The notes below the pieces were generated by a model, which ran no database searches, was not told the origin of the DNA, and saw nothing but the letters and a program-made list of their open reading frames with translations. A DNA stretch of 34,245 nt. It comes from Bacteroidota bacterium. Its GTDB lineage: Bacteria; Bacteroidota; Bacteroidia; UBA7662. The position numbers were made by a program, and so were the translations under genes. The stretch is from positions 1 through 34,245 of the forward strand of contig SYHX01000005.1 of the NCBI GenBank assembly GCA_005799025.1, written 5' to 3'. Positions 10,701 to 18,307 of this stretch are shown in pieces. Position 1 is the first letter of the stretch. Each line of letters begins with the position of its first letter.

Positions 10701-11279
10701 ATAAATATCAAATCGTTGGTATGGGCTGGAGGCGATGCATTCCGTATCCAACGCAAGGTCAGGCCTAATTTCCGCCGCCTTGGACCAAGGTACCCCACCG
10801 TGATTCAGAAACTAGGACCTGTATTGCAGGCGATTCCTTCGGAGCAAGTGGAGGAATTCCTTAGACGGGGATTTCTGGAACTGGAGCTGGACGGGGTATT
10901 CTGTCGTTTGGAAGCCGAGGACTTGGAGGTGCTTACCCAGGATATTGCGGGGTGGCAGGTGGCCAGCGAAGGGGCGATCACGGTGGCACTGGATACCACC
11001 CTCACCGAGGAATTAGAGCGGGAGGGCCTGGCTCGGGAATTGATAAACCGCGTTCAGAAGCAACGCAAAGACTTGGGTTTGGAGTTAACCGACCGCATTG
11101 TGCTGCATTGGGAAACGTTACCCGGCATTAGAGAGGTCATGGATGAATTCGGTGCCTATATCGCTGGGGAGGTCCTGGCTGAAAGCCTTCAACCCTTGGG
11201 CCAAAGCCGCGAAACAGCAATTCAGGTGGATTTGGAAGGTTTAGTTCTGTTCATAGATGTGGAAAAGGTGGAAAAGTAG
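7791..11279 (+). CDS. ileS: Isoleucine--tRNA ligase
   Basis: PSANGVPGIHHVMSRTIKD (HIGH-type motif), AWTTTPWTLPSNTGLAV, WFDSGAMPYAQ, DKDGNKMSKRLGN (KMSKS). 1162 aa. Confidence 0.97.
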   Translation: MEKLYREHARADWTALQGEVTAFWESNKVFEQAVADDGRPSKVFYEGPPSANGVPGIHHVMSRTIKDLMCRYWTMQGYRVDRKSGWDTHGLPVELQVEKKLGIRREDIGHTVSIAEFNQHCREDVMQYTGKWEELTRLMGYWLDLERPYVTYHNEYIESVWNLLQKLYNKGLLYKGFTIQPYSPAAGTGLSSHELNQPGTYRQVKDLSMVAQFRLQEDSAQYVLGMIAEKGESVSAEFAQTKLLGLSVFVLAWTTTPWTLPSNTGLAVGANITYALVRCSNAYTGSDQLVFLAVDRVNSYFSSNEASADVQAPTGFQILGHIQGSVLQGLRYDALLPYARPQDGDPYRIVVGDFVSTEDGTGIVHLAPSFGADDFRVGKQNDLGHLTLVDRSGRFTTEVHDPEFPLQGYPVKEAFLTEDEKSQWLEVQQERLSTMISDQRKLLSADELIALKLKRQGLAFQIEKYEHSYPHCWRTDKPILYFPLDSWFVRTTAVKERMIALNREIQWKPESTGSGRFGNWLENLVDWNLSRSRFWGTPLPIWRTEDGLETRCIGSIDELREAVEEAKAVGIANPDSFHDLHRPEMDGLVLKSSSGKPMYREADLVDVWFDSGAMPYAQNHFMFGKESQGDSPGPADFPADFIAEGVDQTRGWFFTLHAIAVMLFDSVAFRSVISNGLVLDKDGNKMSKRLGNTVDPYQMLGKYGADALRWYMISNAPPWDNLKFDSKGVEEVQRKFFGTLFNTYQFWAMYANLDGFEAVQYSTRPYVPSSPNVSIIMSTTEMDRWILSVLHSLVKEVNDAYSEMEPTRAARAIQDFTDLHLSNWYVRLSRRRFWKDGLNEDKAAAFQTLHQCLLTVAHLMAPLAPYYAEVLYGDLLGFRSPNPLKASGVGPGSYPNSVHLSRMPHPDMNQISVDLERRMEWTQAVCSLALSLRKKAGIRVRQPLSRLGLILPTGFTEVDLTSMLDLIRSEINIKSLVWAGGDAFRIQRKVRPNFRRLGPRYPTVIQKLGPVLQAIPSEQVEEFLRRGFLELELDGVFCRLEAEDLEVLTQDIAGWQVASEGAITVALDTTLTEELEREGLARELINRVQKQRKDLGLELTDRIVLHWETLPGIREVMDEFGAYIAGEVLAESLQPLGQSRETAIQVDLEGLVLFIDVEKVEK

Positions 11280-11327
11280 CCACGGTTTTTTATCCTGAAA
11301 TCGCCTTTCTTCTCTAGATTACATGAT

Positions 11328-11335
11328 TATTTTTG
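11328..11335 (+). promoter_or_regulatory. Candidate -7 element upstream of dksA-like/lspA
   Basis: TATTTTTG matches TAnnTTTG and lies 48 nt upstream of the ATG at 11384. The -33 element is weak (TTTC at 11306, 18 nt spacer). Confidence 0.35.
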
Positions 11336-11383
11336 CCACCCCTAGGTGCAGACCCTGAAATTTAGAGCTTTAATTAGAATGCT

Positions 11384-11764
11384 ATGGAGAACCCCAACAA
11401 AACCCGGTACAGCGACGAAGAGCTGAATGACTTTCGCTCCTTGATCCTCGAAAAATTGGAAACGGCCCGAGCGGAATTTCGATACCACCAAGAGCTGCTA
11501 ATGCACGTCAACGAGAACGGCACCGAAGACACTTCCAATTCCTATGTTACGCTCGAAGAAGGATCGCTGACCTTGGAGAAAGAACAACATTCACAGCAGG
11601 CCTCTCGTCAGCGTAAATTTATTGACCACTTGGAGAATGCTTTGATTCGTATCGAGAACAAAACATACGGTATTTGCCGCGAAACCGGAAAGCTGATTCA
11701 GAAGGAGCGCTTGATGGCTGTGCCACATGCGACCTTGTCTATGGAGGCTAAACTCAAGCAATAG
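11384..11764 (+). CDS. TraR/DksA family protein lacking the full zinc-binding Cys set
   Basis: RIENKTYGICRETGKLIQKERLMAVPHATLSMEAK aligns to the DksA C-terminal motif with one of the four Cys. Located between ileS and lspA, as is usual in Bacteroidota. Confidence 0.85.
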   Translation: MENPNKTRYSDEELNDFRSLILEKLETARAEFRYHQELLMHVNENGTEDTSNSYVTLEEGSLTLEKEQHSQQASRQRKFIDHLENALIRIENKTYGICRETGKLIQKERLMAVPHATLSMEAKLKQ

Positions 11765-11768
11765 GGGA

Positions 11769-12356
11769 GTGAACCGCATAAAGCTTGCGGCTTGGGTGGC
11801 CTTGGCCTTGCTAGTGACAGACCAGGCTTCCAAACTGTGGGTTAGAACACAGATGGTCCCTGGTGAGTCGTTTGAGGTCCTCGGCAGGTACTTTCAGATT
11901 TTTTTTATCGAAAACAACGGAATGGCTTTTGGTTTGGAATGGGGTGGCCGATTCGGTAAGTTACTATTGACCACTTTCAGATTGGTCGCTGTTGTGGGAT
12001 TGGGCTATTATTTCCGACGCATGATTCAAACCGGGCAAACAACGCAGGCGGGTACGGTGGCCCTTGCCTTAATCTGGTCAGGGGCATGCGGTAACATTAT
12101 CGATTCATTGTTTTACGGCCCCTTGTTTGGGTATGAAACCTTCCTGTACGGGAGGGTCGTGGATATGTTGTATTTTCCTCTCTACCAAGGCTTTTTGCCC
12201 TCTTGGATACCTGTGTGGGGAGGCGAATATTGGGTTTTTTTTCGACCGGTTTTCAATTTGGCTGATGCCGCAATCTGCGTGGGTGTGGGTATGAGTTTGT
12301 TGTTCTATAACCGTGTCTTTGTAACCTTATCGGATGACAAGCATCACTTGGCTTGA
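11769..12356 (+). CDS. lspA: Lipoprotein signal peptidase
   Basis: LLVTDQASKLWVRTQM, FFIENNGMAFGLEW, GACGNIIDSLFYG and FNLADAAICVGVG (both catalytic Asp motifs). GTG start at 11769. Confidence 0.95.
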   Translation: MNRIKLAAWVALALLVTDQASKLWVRTQMVPGESFEVLGRYFQIFFIENNGMAFGLEWGGRFGKLLLTTFRLVAVVGLGYYFRRMIQTGQTTQAGTVALALIWSGACGNIIDSLFYGPLFGYETFLYGRVVDMLYFPLYQGFLPSWIPVWGGEYWVFFRPVFNLADAAICVGVGMSLLFYNRVFVTLSDDKHHLA

Positions 12357-12398
12357 ATCATGTGCTTTGAGAAAACCCACAAATTTTTAATTTCAATC

Positions 12399-13817
12399 AT
12401 GTCTGGTTTTATTATTCGATACTCAAGCGTTAGGTCAGGCCTAAGACTTGCAACGATTCTGCTTTTGTTTGCCTTTGGGGCCTGCAATTCTCCCAAGAAA
12501 TTAACGGGCAGAGGGGATGAATTGGCGATTTCCGGGATGTACGAAGAGGCCAGCATGCAATACATGAGGGCCTTGCGTTCCAAACCAACGTACGTCGATG
12601 CCCGTGTAGGCTTGCAAAGAGCCGGACAGAAGCATCTAGATGCTCTGCTTGTCAAGTTCGATAGGCTCCATGGAGAGCGGCAACATTACGATGCGGTTTT
12701 TGCCTTTGTCAAAGCAGAGGCTTTCTATAAGCAGGTCGAAATGCTGCGCATAGATTTGGATTTTCCAGCCAGGTACCGGACGGATTACGAATCGGATAAG
12801 GCGATCTATCTAGAAGAGGCTTACAACAAAGCCGCTAGGTTAATGGACCAAGGCCAGTTTACCGAGGCCCAAGCTGTATTGTCGGACATGAAACGAGTGG
12901 ACCCCAATTACAAGGATGCCGCTCAGATGGAGAGGGTGGCAAGGGTGATTCCAATTTACGAAGACGGCATAGCCATGTTTGATCGGCAACGATATCGGAC
13001 CGCTCATCTGCGATTCAAGGATGCCGAGGCCGTCCTTCCGGGCTTTCGTAACCTGGATTCCATGATGGTGGCCTGCGAAAATCTGCTCACCTTGAAAGTC
13101 GCCATTCTGCCCTTCGACGGGAGTTCCGGTTTTGCATTTATGCTCAACCCTCATACGTTTCTTCGATCCTCGTTGACGATGGAACGCAATCGTTTTCTTC
13201 AATTGGTGGATGAGAATGCCATTACGAATGCTTTGCAACAACAGAATAATTTGCTGTATGGGGGCAACAAGGTCATCTTGGAAATTGCACGTTCTCTCGG
13301 GGCCAATACGGTAATAGGGGGTAAAGTTTTGGAATTACAGGTGATCCCGCCTGAATTGCGCTCTGAAATAAAGCGAGGATGGGAGGCTTATACCGTCGAA
13401 GTTACTAACCCGACCAATCAACAGAAAAGCAACGAAACCCGTTACAAGAAAGTGGAATACAGCGAGTGGAGTGGTCGCTCCCTGGTCCGTATGAAAGTGC
13501 AGTGCCAAATGGTGAATGCCCTCAATGAGCAAGTGTATTTCTCGGATGTTTTTCAGGTGGAGACCGGTGACGATGTTCGTTATGTCATGTACGACGGCGA
13601 CAAGGCCAGGCTGTATGCCGGGGTTTGGGCAGACCGTAATCGGGATGATGTGACCGACAAAGTTTTCAAGGAAAGGGATCAGCGAAGGGAAATGGAACGG
13701 TTATTGAACGGGCGCAGGGACTTTGCGCCGGTTTCGGGGTTGATGGGGGAATTGCAAACAGCCATGTCATTGCGCTTGCGCGAGGCGGTGTTCTTTGCAG
13801 AGCGTAACCGACCTTAG
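12399..13817 (+). CDS. TPR-like lipoprotein with a possible CsgG/FlgO-like domain
   Basis: Lipobox LLLFAFGAC; TPR-like SGMYEEASMQYMRALRSKPTYVDARVGL; then LKVAILPFDG....RFLQLVDENAITNALQQQN....ARSLGANTVIGGKVLEL. Start uncertain (12360 or 12399). Confidence 0.55.
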   Translation: MSGFIIRYSSVRSGLRLATILLLFAFGACNSPKKLTGRGDELAISGMYEEASMQYMRALRSKPTYVDARVGLQRAGQKHLDALLVKFDRLHGERQHYDAVFAFVKAEAFYKQVEMLRIDLDFPARYRTDYESDKAIYLEEAYNKAARLMDQGQFTEAQAVLSDMKRVDPNYKDAAQMERVARVIPIYEDGIAMFDRQRYRTAHLRFKDAEAVLPGFRNLDSMMVACENLLTLKVAILPFDGSSGFAFMLNPHTFLRSSLTMERNRFLQLVDENAITNALQQQNNLLYGGNKVILEIARSLGANTVIGGKVLELQVIPPELRSEIKRGWEAYTVEVTNPTNQQKSNETRYKKVEYSEWSGRSLVRMKVQCQMVNALNEQVYFSDVFQVETGDDVRYVMYDGDKARLYAGVWADRNRDDVTDKVFKERDQRREMERLLNGRRDFAPVSGLMGELQTAMSLRLREAVFFAERNRP

Positions 13818-13832
13818 AGATGTCGAAATGCC

Positions 13833-16340
13833 CTACCGAACCAAATGGAGCAGGCCTGAGCGTAGGCCGCTCTTCCCTGCAGCGTCCACGTAATTCAGGA
13901 GGTAGGTATAGGTTCCCGAAGGAGCTTGGCCTCCGCCTTGGGTTCCGTCCCATCCAAAATTCGGGTCCTTAGATTCAAATACCACTTGCCCGTATCGGTC
14001 AAAGACTTTCAAATCCACTTTCACAATATTATAAGCAACCATGCTGAATTTCCGGTTCTCAGGTCTGCTGGGGTCATCTGGTATGAAGGCGTCCGGCAAA
14101 TACAAAAAGGCGTTGCATTCATCGTGAACGCGGATACGAAGGATTGCAGTGTCGGAGCAGCCCGATTCATTGGTTACCCTGTAGCGGATTTCATAATCTC
14201 GCTTGGTGGTGGGTTCAAAGGAATTTCCACGAACCGCATCCCCCCAATAGATTCCACCCGCAGGCTGTCCTTGATCCAAAGTGAGCGGACCATTGTCCAA
14301 ACAATGCTCCAAAGGCCCGGACATAATTGCCACGGGAACAGGTCGTACCGTGAGCTGTAATTCCAGCAAAGAGTCGCATCCCGCTGGTCCGGGGATAACC
14401 CGCGTATAGGTCCCGGATTGGTTGTATAATACACCTCTCCATCGGTACGGGCCGCAATGTCTGATTTGCTCCGAAGCGGCATAGCTGCTTCCCACGGTTA
14501 ATTGTAGGCGAACAATACTATCGCAGCCCTGCAGGCTGATTAAGGTATCTCGGTACGAACCGGATTGGCGAATCCATCGTCCCTCGAAATAAAAGGAATC
14601 GCATACCGTGCGTTGAATTTGTTGATTGTAAAGAGCATTGATGGTCAATTGAATACGACTTAGGCTATCGCAACCCCAGCGATTAAGGAGGGAATCGGTG
14701 TACAGGCCGGACACGGTAACATTTCTTCCATTGATACGATAGGAGCCGCATGCCTGTAGGGGGATAGGTGTGAGATTGAAGGTGTCTTTGGGATACACAG
14801 TGAGGAAAAGAGTAACGGTGGAGTCGCAGAGCCTGGTGGAACTGTAGCGAATGATATAAATTCCCGTGGTATCGTATCGACGATTGCCTATAAACACCGC
14901 ATCCCCCCTACAAAGAGTATCGTAGAGATCGCGGTTAGAACTTAACCCGTAATCCGAAAAATACGCATAGCGAATAGCATTGTTCAAGGTTTGTGGGTCT
15001 CCTTCAGGGGAACCAGCGATAATCCCTGCATGAAAATTAAATTGGCTGTTGAGTAAACTCATGGTGCCCGACGCTGGAAGCAGGGGTCCGATATTTTTGC
15101 GAGCGACCCACCATTGGTTGCCTGGGAGAGGCGCGAAATCCGCAGCAGTCAACAGAGCTGGATTGCCGTTCAGGGTGAACAAACTTTGTCCACCGTTTTC
15201 GACGATGGCCAGCAAAAATAAAGAATCTCCTGGATTGCGATAAAAGCGAGCTTGGCGGGATCCGGTGCAATTGATACGCGGAAGCAGAGCCCCGCCAATT
15301 TCGCAACCCATTCCCGTAACATGAAATACGTAAACCGGTTTGCTGGTCTCAATATACTCAGATGGATTGTTGACACTGAGCAAATAGGTTTCCCCAGCCG
15401 ATGTGAAGGTGTGCAGGGTAAGGCCATTGATGCGAAGAACTGTTCCGGTATCGGTGGAGGTAACATAATAACGGTCTGGCATGGAGGAAGATCCGTTGCT
15501 CAGCATGCCTCGGCCTACAATGTAGTCTTGGCCTACGGATTGCACCGGAACCAATTGGTCGCCTATCATGTCTCGGCATGTCCCGTACGAAGGATCGTAT
15601 ACCGCATCATCCGAATAGGTAATTGCAATGGGTTTATCGGAAACGATACGGGATCCCGTGACTTTCTGTAGACCACCACCTCCAGACGCAACACAGGCCA
15701 AGGTTTGACCCCGCATCAGCAGGCGTTGGAAGGCGACAAACGCAGGACATCCAATCAAATGATTGCGCGGGGTAACGGTTACCAAGGTGCTGTCTTGCGT
15801 CGCGACGATATCAAAGCGACTTTTGGCGGTGCCTGGCGCAATGGTGGTGTCGTTAACCCATGCACCCAGTGCAAAAGGGGTGCCTTGGCCTCCCACAAAG
15901 AACCGCGTGCCCAAAGCGGTTTTGCCTTTGAGGGTAAAAGATGCGGCATTGAGGGGGGATTTAATTTCATAAAGGACGCCTACCGGTTGGTTGGAGCGAA
16001 TACGAAGGCCATAAGGTTGGACCGTGTTGGGAGGTTGATTCTCGAGTTGGCCCAAACGCGATGTCAAATCATGAACCAAGACCGAATTAGGTGGGACATT
16101 GAGGTTGATGGCCGGAAAATTGGTGCTGTTGGCCGGTTGGTCCACCACGACTTGTGCACCCGCTGGGCCTGCACTGATATGCAATGCCACCGGGGATTCT
16201 CCAAGGCCCGCCACCGCATCTGGGGCCACGAACCAGAACAATGTGTCGGTTTGCCCGAAAGCAATATTTCCTTGGAACAGTAGGATGAACAAGGACAAAC
16301 GACCCAATGAGCTGGAGGAATATGATTTTATGGAAATCAT
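13833..16340 (-). CDS. T9SS type B-sorted secreted protein (gliding motility-associated C-terminal domain) with IgGFc-binding-like N-terminal region
   Basis: Signal peptide; LFWFVAPDAVAGLGESPVALHISAG....YGLRIRSNQPVGVLYEI resembles the IgGFc-binding N-terminal domain. C-terminus FLYLPDAFIPDD...VDLKVFDRYGQVVFESKDPNFGWDGTQGGGQAPSGTYTYLLNYVDAAGK is the classic gliding motility CTD. ORF opens at 16367; ATG at 16340 is likely. Confidence 0.85.
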   Translation of the reverse strand: MISIKSYSSSSLGRLSLFILLFQGNIAFGQTDTLFWFVAPDAVAGLGESPVALHISAGPAGAQVVVDQPANSTNFPAINLNVPPNSVLVHDLTSRLGQLENQPPNTVQPYGLRIRSNQPVGVLYEIKSPLNAASFTLKGKTALGTRFFVGGQGTPFALGAWVNDTTIAPGTAKSRFDIVATQDSTLVTVTPRNHLIGCPAFVAFQRLLMRGQTLACVASGGGGLQKVTGSRIVSDKPIAITYSDDAVYDPSYGTCRDMIGDQLVPVQSVGQDYIVGRGMLSNGSSSMPDRYYVTSTDTGTVLRINGLTLHTFTSAGETYLLSVNNPSEYIETSKPVYVFHVTGMGCEIGGALLPRINCTGSRQARFYRNPGDSLFLLAIVENGGQSLFTLNGNPALLTAADFAPLPGNQWWVARKNIGPLLPASGTMSLLNSQFNFHAGIIAGSPEGDPQTLNNAIRYAYFSDYGLSSNRDLYDTLCRGDAVFIGNRRYDTTGIYIIRYSSTRLCDSTVTLFLTVYPKDTFNLTPIPLQACGSYRINGRNVTVSGLYTDSLLNRWGCDSLSRIQLTINALYNQQIQRTVCDSFYFEGRWIRQSGSYRDTLISLQGCDSIVRLQLTVGSSYAASEQIRHCGPYRWRGVLYNQSGTYTRVIPGPAGCDSLLELQLTVRPVPVAIMSGPLEHCLDNGPLTLDQGQPAGGIYWGDAVRGNSFEPTTKRDYEIRYRVTNESGCSDTAILRIRVHDECNAFLYLPDAFIPDDPSRPENRKFSMVAYNIVKVDLKVFDRYGQVVFESKDPNFGWDGTQGGGQAPSGTYTYLLNYVDAAGKSGLRSGLLHLVR
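14343..14927 (-). repeat. Four degenerate ~48-aa tandem protein repeats with paired cysteines
   Basis: C486..C514, C540..C566, C589..C615 and C638..C664 (ORF-track numbering), each followed by (G)CDS...LQLTV-like sequence with a central SGxYxD/R motif. Confidence 0.85.
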
Positions 16341-16342
16341 AT

Positions 16343-17029
16343 TTACGGAGTATATGGATACGGACAACCGTGCAAAGCTGTCTTTGGAATGCGTACATAT
16401 TCGCTGAATTCCAAATCACGCAAGGCTTCGGCAAGGTCGGCTCTTCGGGAGCTCGTTGGATTTTCGGGGTCAGCATCTACAGCACCACTGTAACATATTT
16501 TCCAGGTGGAGCGGCGCCTAGAGGAGTGGCTATTGTTCTTGTTGGATGAGTATTTTTTTTGGATCACCACGACATGCGGGATCTTTCGGATACCGTAGGC
16601 GGCGAATGCCTCCCCTGGAAGGTCTTGGACAAGGATTGCTTGGTCATGGGGTACCATCGAAGCGCTCAGGGTATGCGGGAGGATCCACAAGGCTTGGCCT
16701 TGCAAACGTTGCCACAGTGGCTCAAGGGCTTTAATCTTGGGAAGGTACAAATGATGTGCCGGGCAAGCGTAATGACTGAAAACCAAAACGAGGACTTGTT
16801 GATTCTTGAACCTATTTAGGCTGACGGTTCGGTTAAGGCTGTCCCTAAGAAGGAAATTCGGGGCGCAGTCCCCCCACTGAAGGGAGGGTGGTTGCCCGAA
16901 GGCTGCCGAGCAAAGCGCGGTGAAGACGACCCCGCACAGCCATTTGGCGACCGATGAGCCCAAGTCCGAAACACCCCCGAGGGCAGGGATGCCTCCATTA
17001 CGGTAGTTCTTGTTAAAAAGGAAAGCCAT
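16343..17029 (-). CDS. Secreted thioredoxin-fold protein (AhpC/TSA / PRX-like family)
   Basis: Signal peptide-like N-terminus; GDCAPNFLLRDSLNRTVSLNRFKNQQVLVLVFSHYACPAHHLYLPKI...YGIRKIPHVVVI...YSGAVDADPENP...LAEALRDLEFSE....KTALHGCPYPY. ORF opens at 17092; ATG at 17029 preferred. Confidence 0.75.
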   Translation of the reverse strand: MAFLFNKNYRNGGIPALGGVSDLGSSVAKWLCGVVFTALCSAAFGQPPSLQWGDCAPNFLLRDSLNRTVSLNRFKNQQVLVLVFSHYACPAHHLYLPKIKALEPLWQRLQGQALWILPHTLSASMVPHDQAILVQDLPGEAFAAYGIRKIPHVVVIQKKYSSNKNNSHSSRRRSTWKICYSGAVDADPENPTSSRRADLAEALRDLEFSEYVRIPKTALHGCPYPYTP

Positions 17030-17065
17030 TAAAGGAATGTCTCTGAGCGTACGGATAAGGGTAGC

Positions 17066-17083
17066 CTCAAATTTATCTTTGAG
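17066..17083. promoter_or_regulatory. Candidate operator: inverted repeat CTCAAA-N6-TTTGAG immediately upstream of the DtxR-family gene
   Basis: CTCAAATTTATCTTTGAG; 6-bp perfect arms with a 6-bp spacer, ending 1 nt before the ATG at 17085, in the divergent gap with the thioredoxin-fold gene. Confidence 0.4.
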
Positions 17084-17084
17084 A

Positions 17085-17837
17085 ATGCACACGCAGACCC
17101 GTTCGACGGAGAATTATCTCAAGGCAATTTACAGGCTATCGGGTCTTGATTTTGGGGGTCTACCCGATGGAGAATTGCCCTATGCGGTGGGAACCAACGA
17201 CTTGGCGGTCGAGCTGCAGACCAAGGCTTCTTCGGTCACGGATATGTTATTGAAATTGGCGGAGAGAGGGTATGTGGATTATGTGCCCTATCAAGGGGCA
17301 GTCCTCACTCCTTCGGGGGTTTACCTAGCCTACCAGGTGGTGCGCAGGCACAGGCTCTGGGAATATTTCTTGGCGCATCGCCTGGGATTCTCTGCGAATG
17401 AAATTCATGATTTGGCCGAAGAAATGGAACATGTGCGCTCACTGGCGCTCACTGATCGCTTAGCGGAATTTCTTGGCGAACCCCAATGGGATCCGCATGG
17501 TGACCCTATTCCGGCTGCAGACGGACAAATGCCCGCCATGAAGCGGGAATCTTTGTGGGATGTCATCGCGAGCGGTGATCAACCTGGGGATCCTCCGAAG
17601 GCAAAGTACAGCCTCTGCGGATTGGGATCCCGTGATCCAGATTTAATCAAGGGGTTACAAAGTCTGGGCATGCGTATTGGGTCTTCTTTGCAACCAGTAA
17701 ACTGTTCTCAAAGTCCTGAGGAAATTTACGAACTGCTTGTTTCAGGCATCAAGCAAGTTTGTGTCCAGTCGGCGATGGCCAAACAAATTTGGGTGGTCCG
17801 AAAATTCCCTTTCGGCAAGGTCATTGAATTGGAATAA
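17085..17837 (+). CDS. DtxR/MntR family metal-dependent transcriptional regulator with FeoA-like C-terminus
   Basis: TRSTENYLKAIYRL, NDLAVELQTKASSVTDMLLKLAERGYVDYVPYQGAVLTPSG, VVRRHRLWEYFLAHRLGF and HDLAEEMEHVRS motifs. Confidence 0.92.
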   Translation: MHTQTRSTENYLKAIYRLSGLDFGGLPDGELPYAVGTNDLAVELQTKASSVTDMLLKLAERGYVDYVPYQGAVLTPSGVYLAYQVVRRHRLWEYFLAHRLGFSANEIHDLAEEMEHVRSLALTDRLAEFLGEPQWDPHGDPIPAADGQMPAMKRESLWDVIASGDQPGDPPKAKYSLCGLGSRDPDLIKGLQSLGMRIGSSLQPVNCSQSPEEIYELLVSGIKQVCVQSAMAKQIWVVRKFPFGKVIELE

Positions 17838-17902
17838 GTGTTTATAATCTTGCAGCAAGCTTCAATTTCCTCTAAATCCTTCAATTTCCTCTCAACCCTA
17901 CC

Positions 17903-18307
17903 ATGAAGACATCGCAGTTTGAACCAGGGGACTGCCTCAAGACCACCTTTGTTGTGGAACCCAAGGATTGGGCCTCCTTTGAAGGCGAAACGATTCATGA
18001 AGTCTGCTCGACCTATGCCTTGGCCAAAGAAGCGGAATGGGCCTGCCGTCAATTTGTTTTGAAGATGAGGGAAGACCACGAAGAGGGAATTGGCCATGGG
18101 CTCAGCATTCATCACAAGTCCCCTGCCATGACAGGCCAAAGCGTCGAGATGCAGGCGACCTTGTTGGCCGTGGATGGGATGAAGGTCGAATGCACTTGGG
18201 AGGCCAAGGTAGGCGATCGACTCGTCGCCTACGGGACTTGCGCTCAAACGGTTTGGCGCCGAGAAAAGATTGCCGAGCATTGGAAGTCTTATGTTATAGA
18301 ACCATGA
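17903..18307 (+). CDS. Hotdog-fold thioesterase, fluoroacetyl-CoA thioesterase (FlK)-like
   Basis: VCSTYALAKEAEWACRQFV....EEGIGHGLSIHHKSPAMTGQSVEMQATLLAVDGMKVECTWEAKVGDRLVAYGTCAQTVW resembles FlK, with T, E and H at the matching positions. Confidence 0.75.
   Translation: MKTSQFEPGDCLKTTFVVEPKDWASFEGETIHEVCSTYALAKEAEWACRQFVLKMREDHEEGIGHGLSIHHKSPAMTGQSVEMQATLLAVDGMKVECTWEAKVGDRLVAYGTCAQTVWRREKIAEHWKSYVIEP

Noticed and set aside
13818-13832. Possible intrinsic terminators at the convergent junctions (13818-13832, 18769-18793, 24203-24228, 29346-29394)
   Set aside because: No GC-rich stem followed by a T-run could be read at any of them.
15705-16283. 192-aa plus-strand ORF (and 13926-14360, 15252-15671)
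   Set aside because: Opposite-strand shadows of the T9SS/IgGFc-like gene, which has a clear signal peptide and CTD.
17074-17081. TATCTTTG as the promoter of the DtxR-family gene
   Set aside because: The start site would fall at or after the ATG, while the conserved N-terminus requires that ATG; the overlapping inverted repeat is the better explanation.
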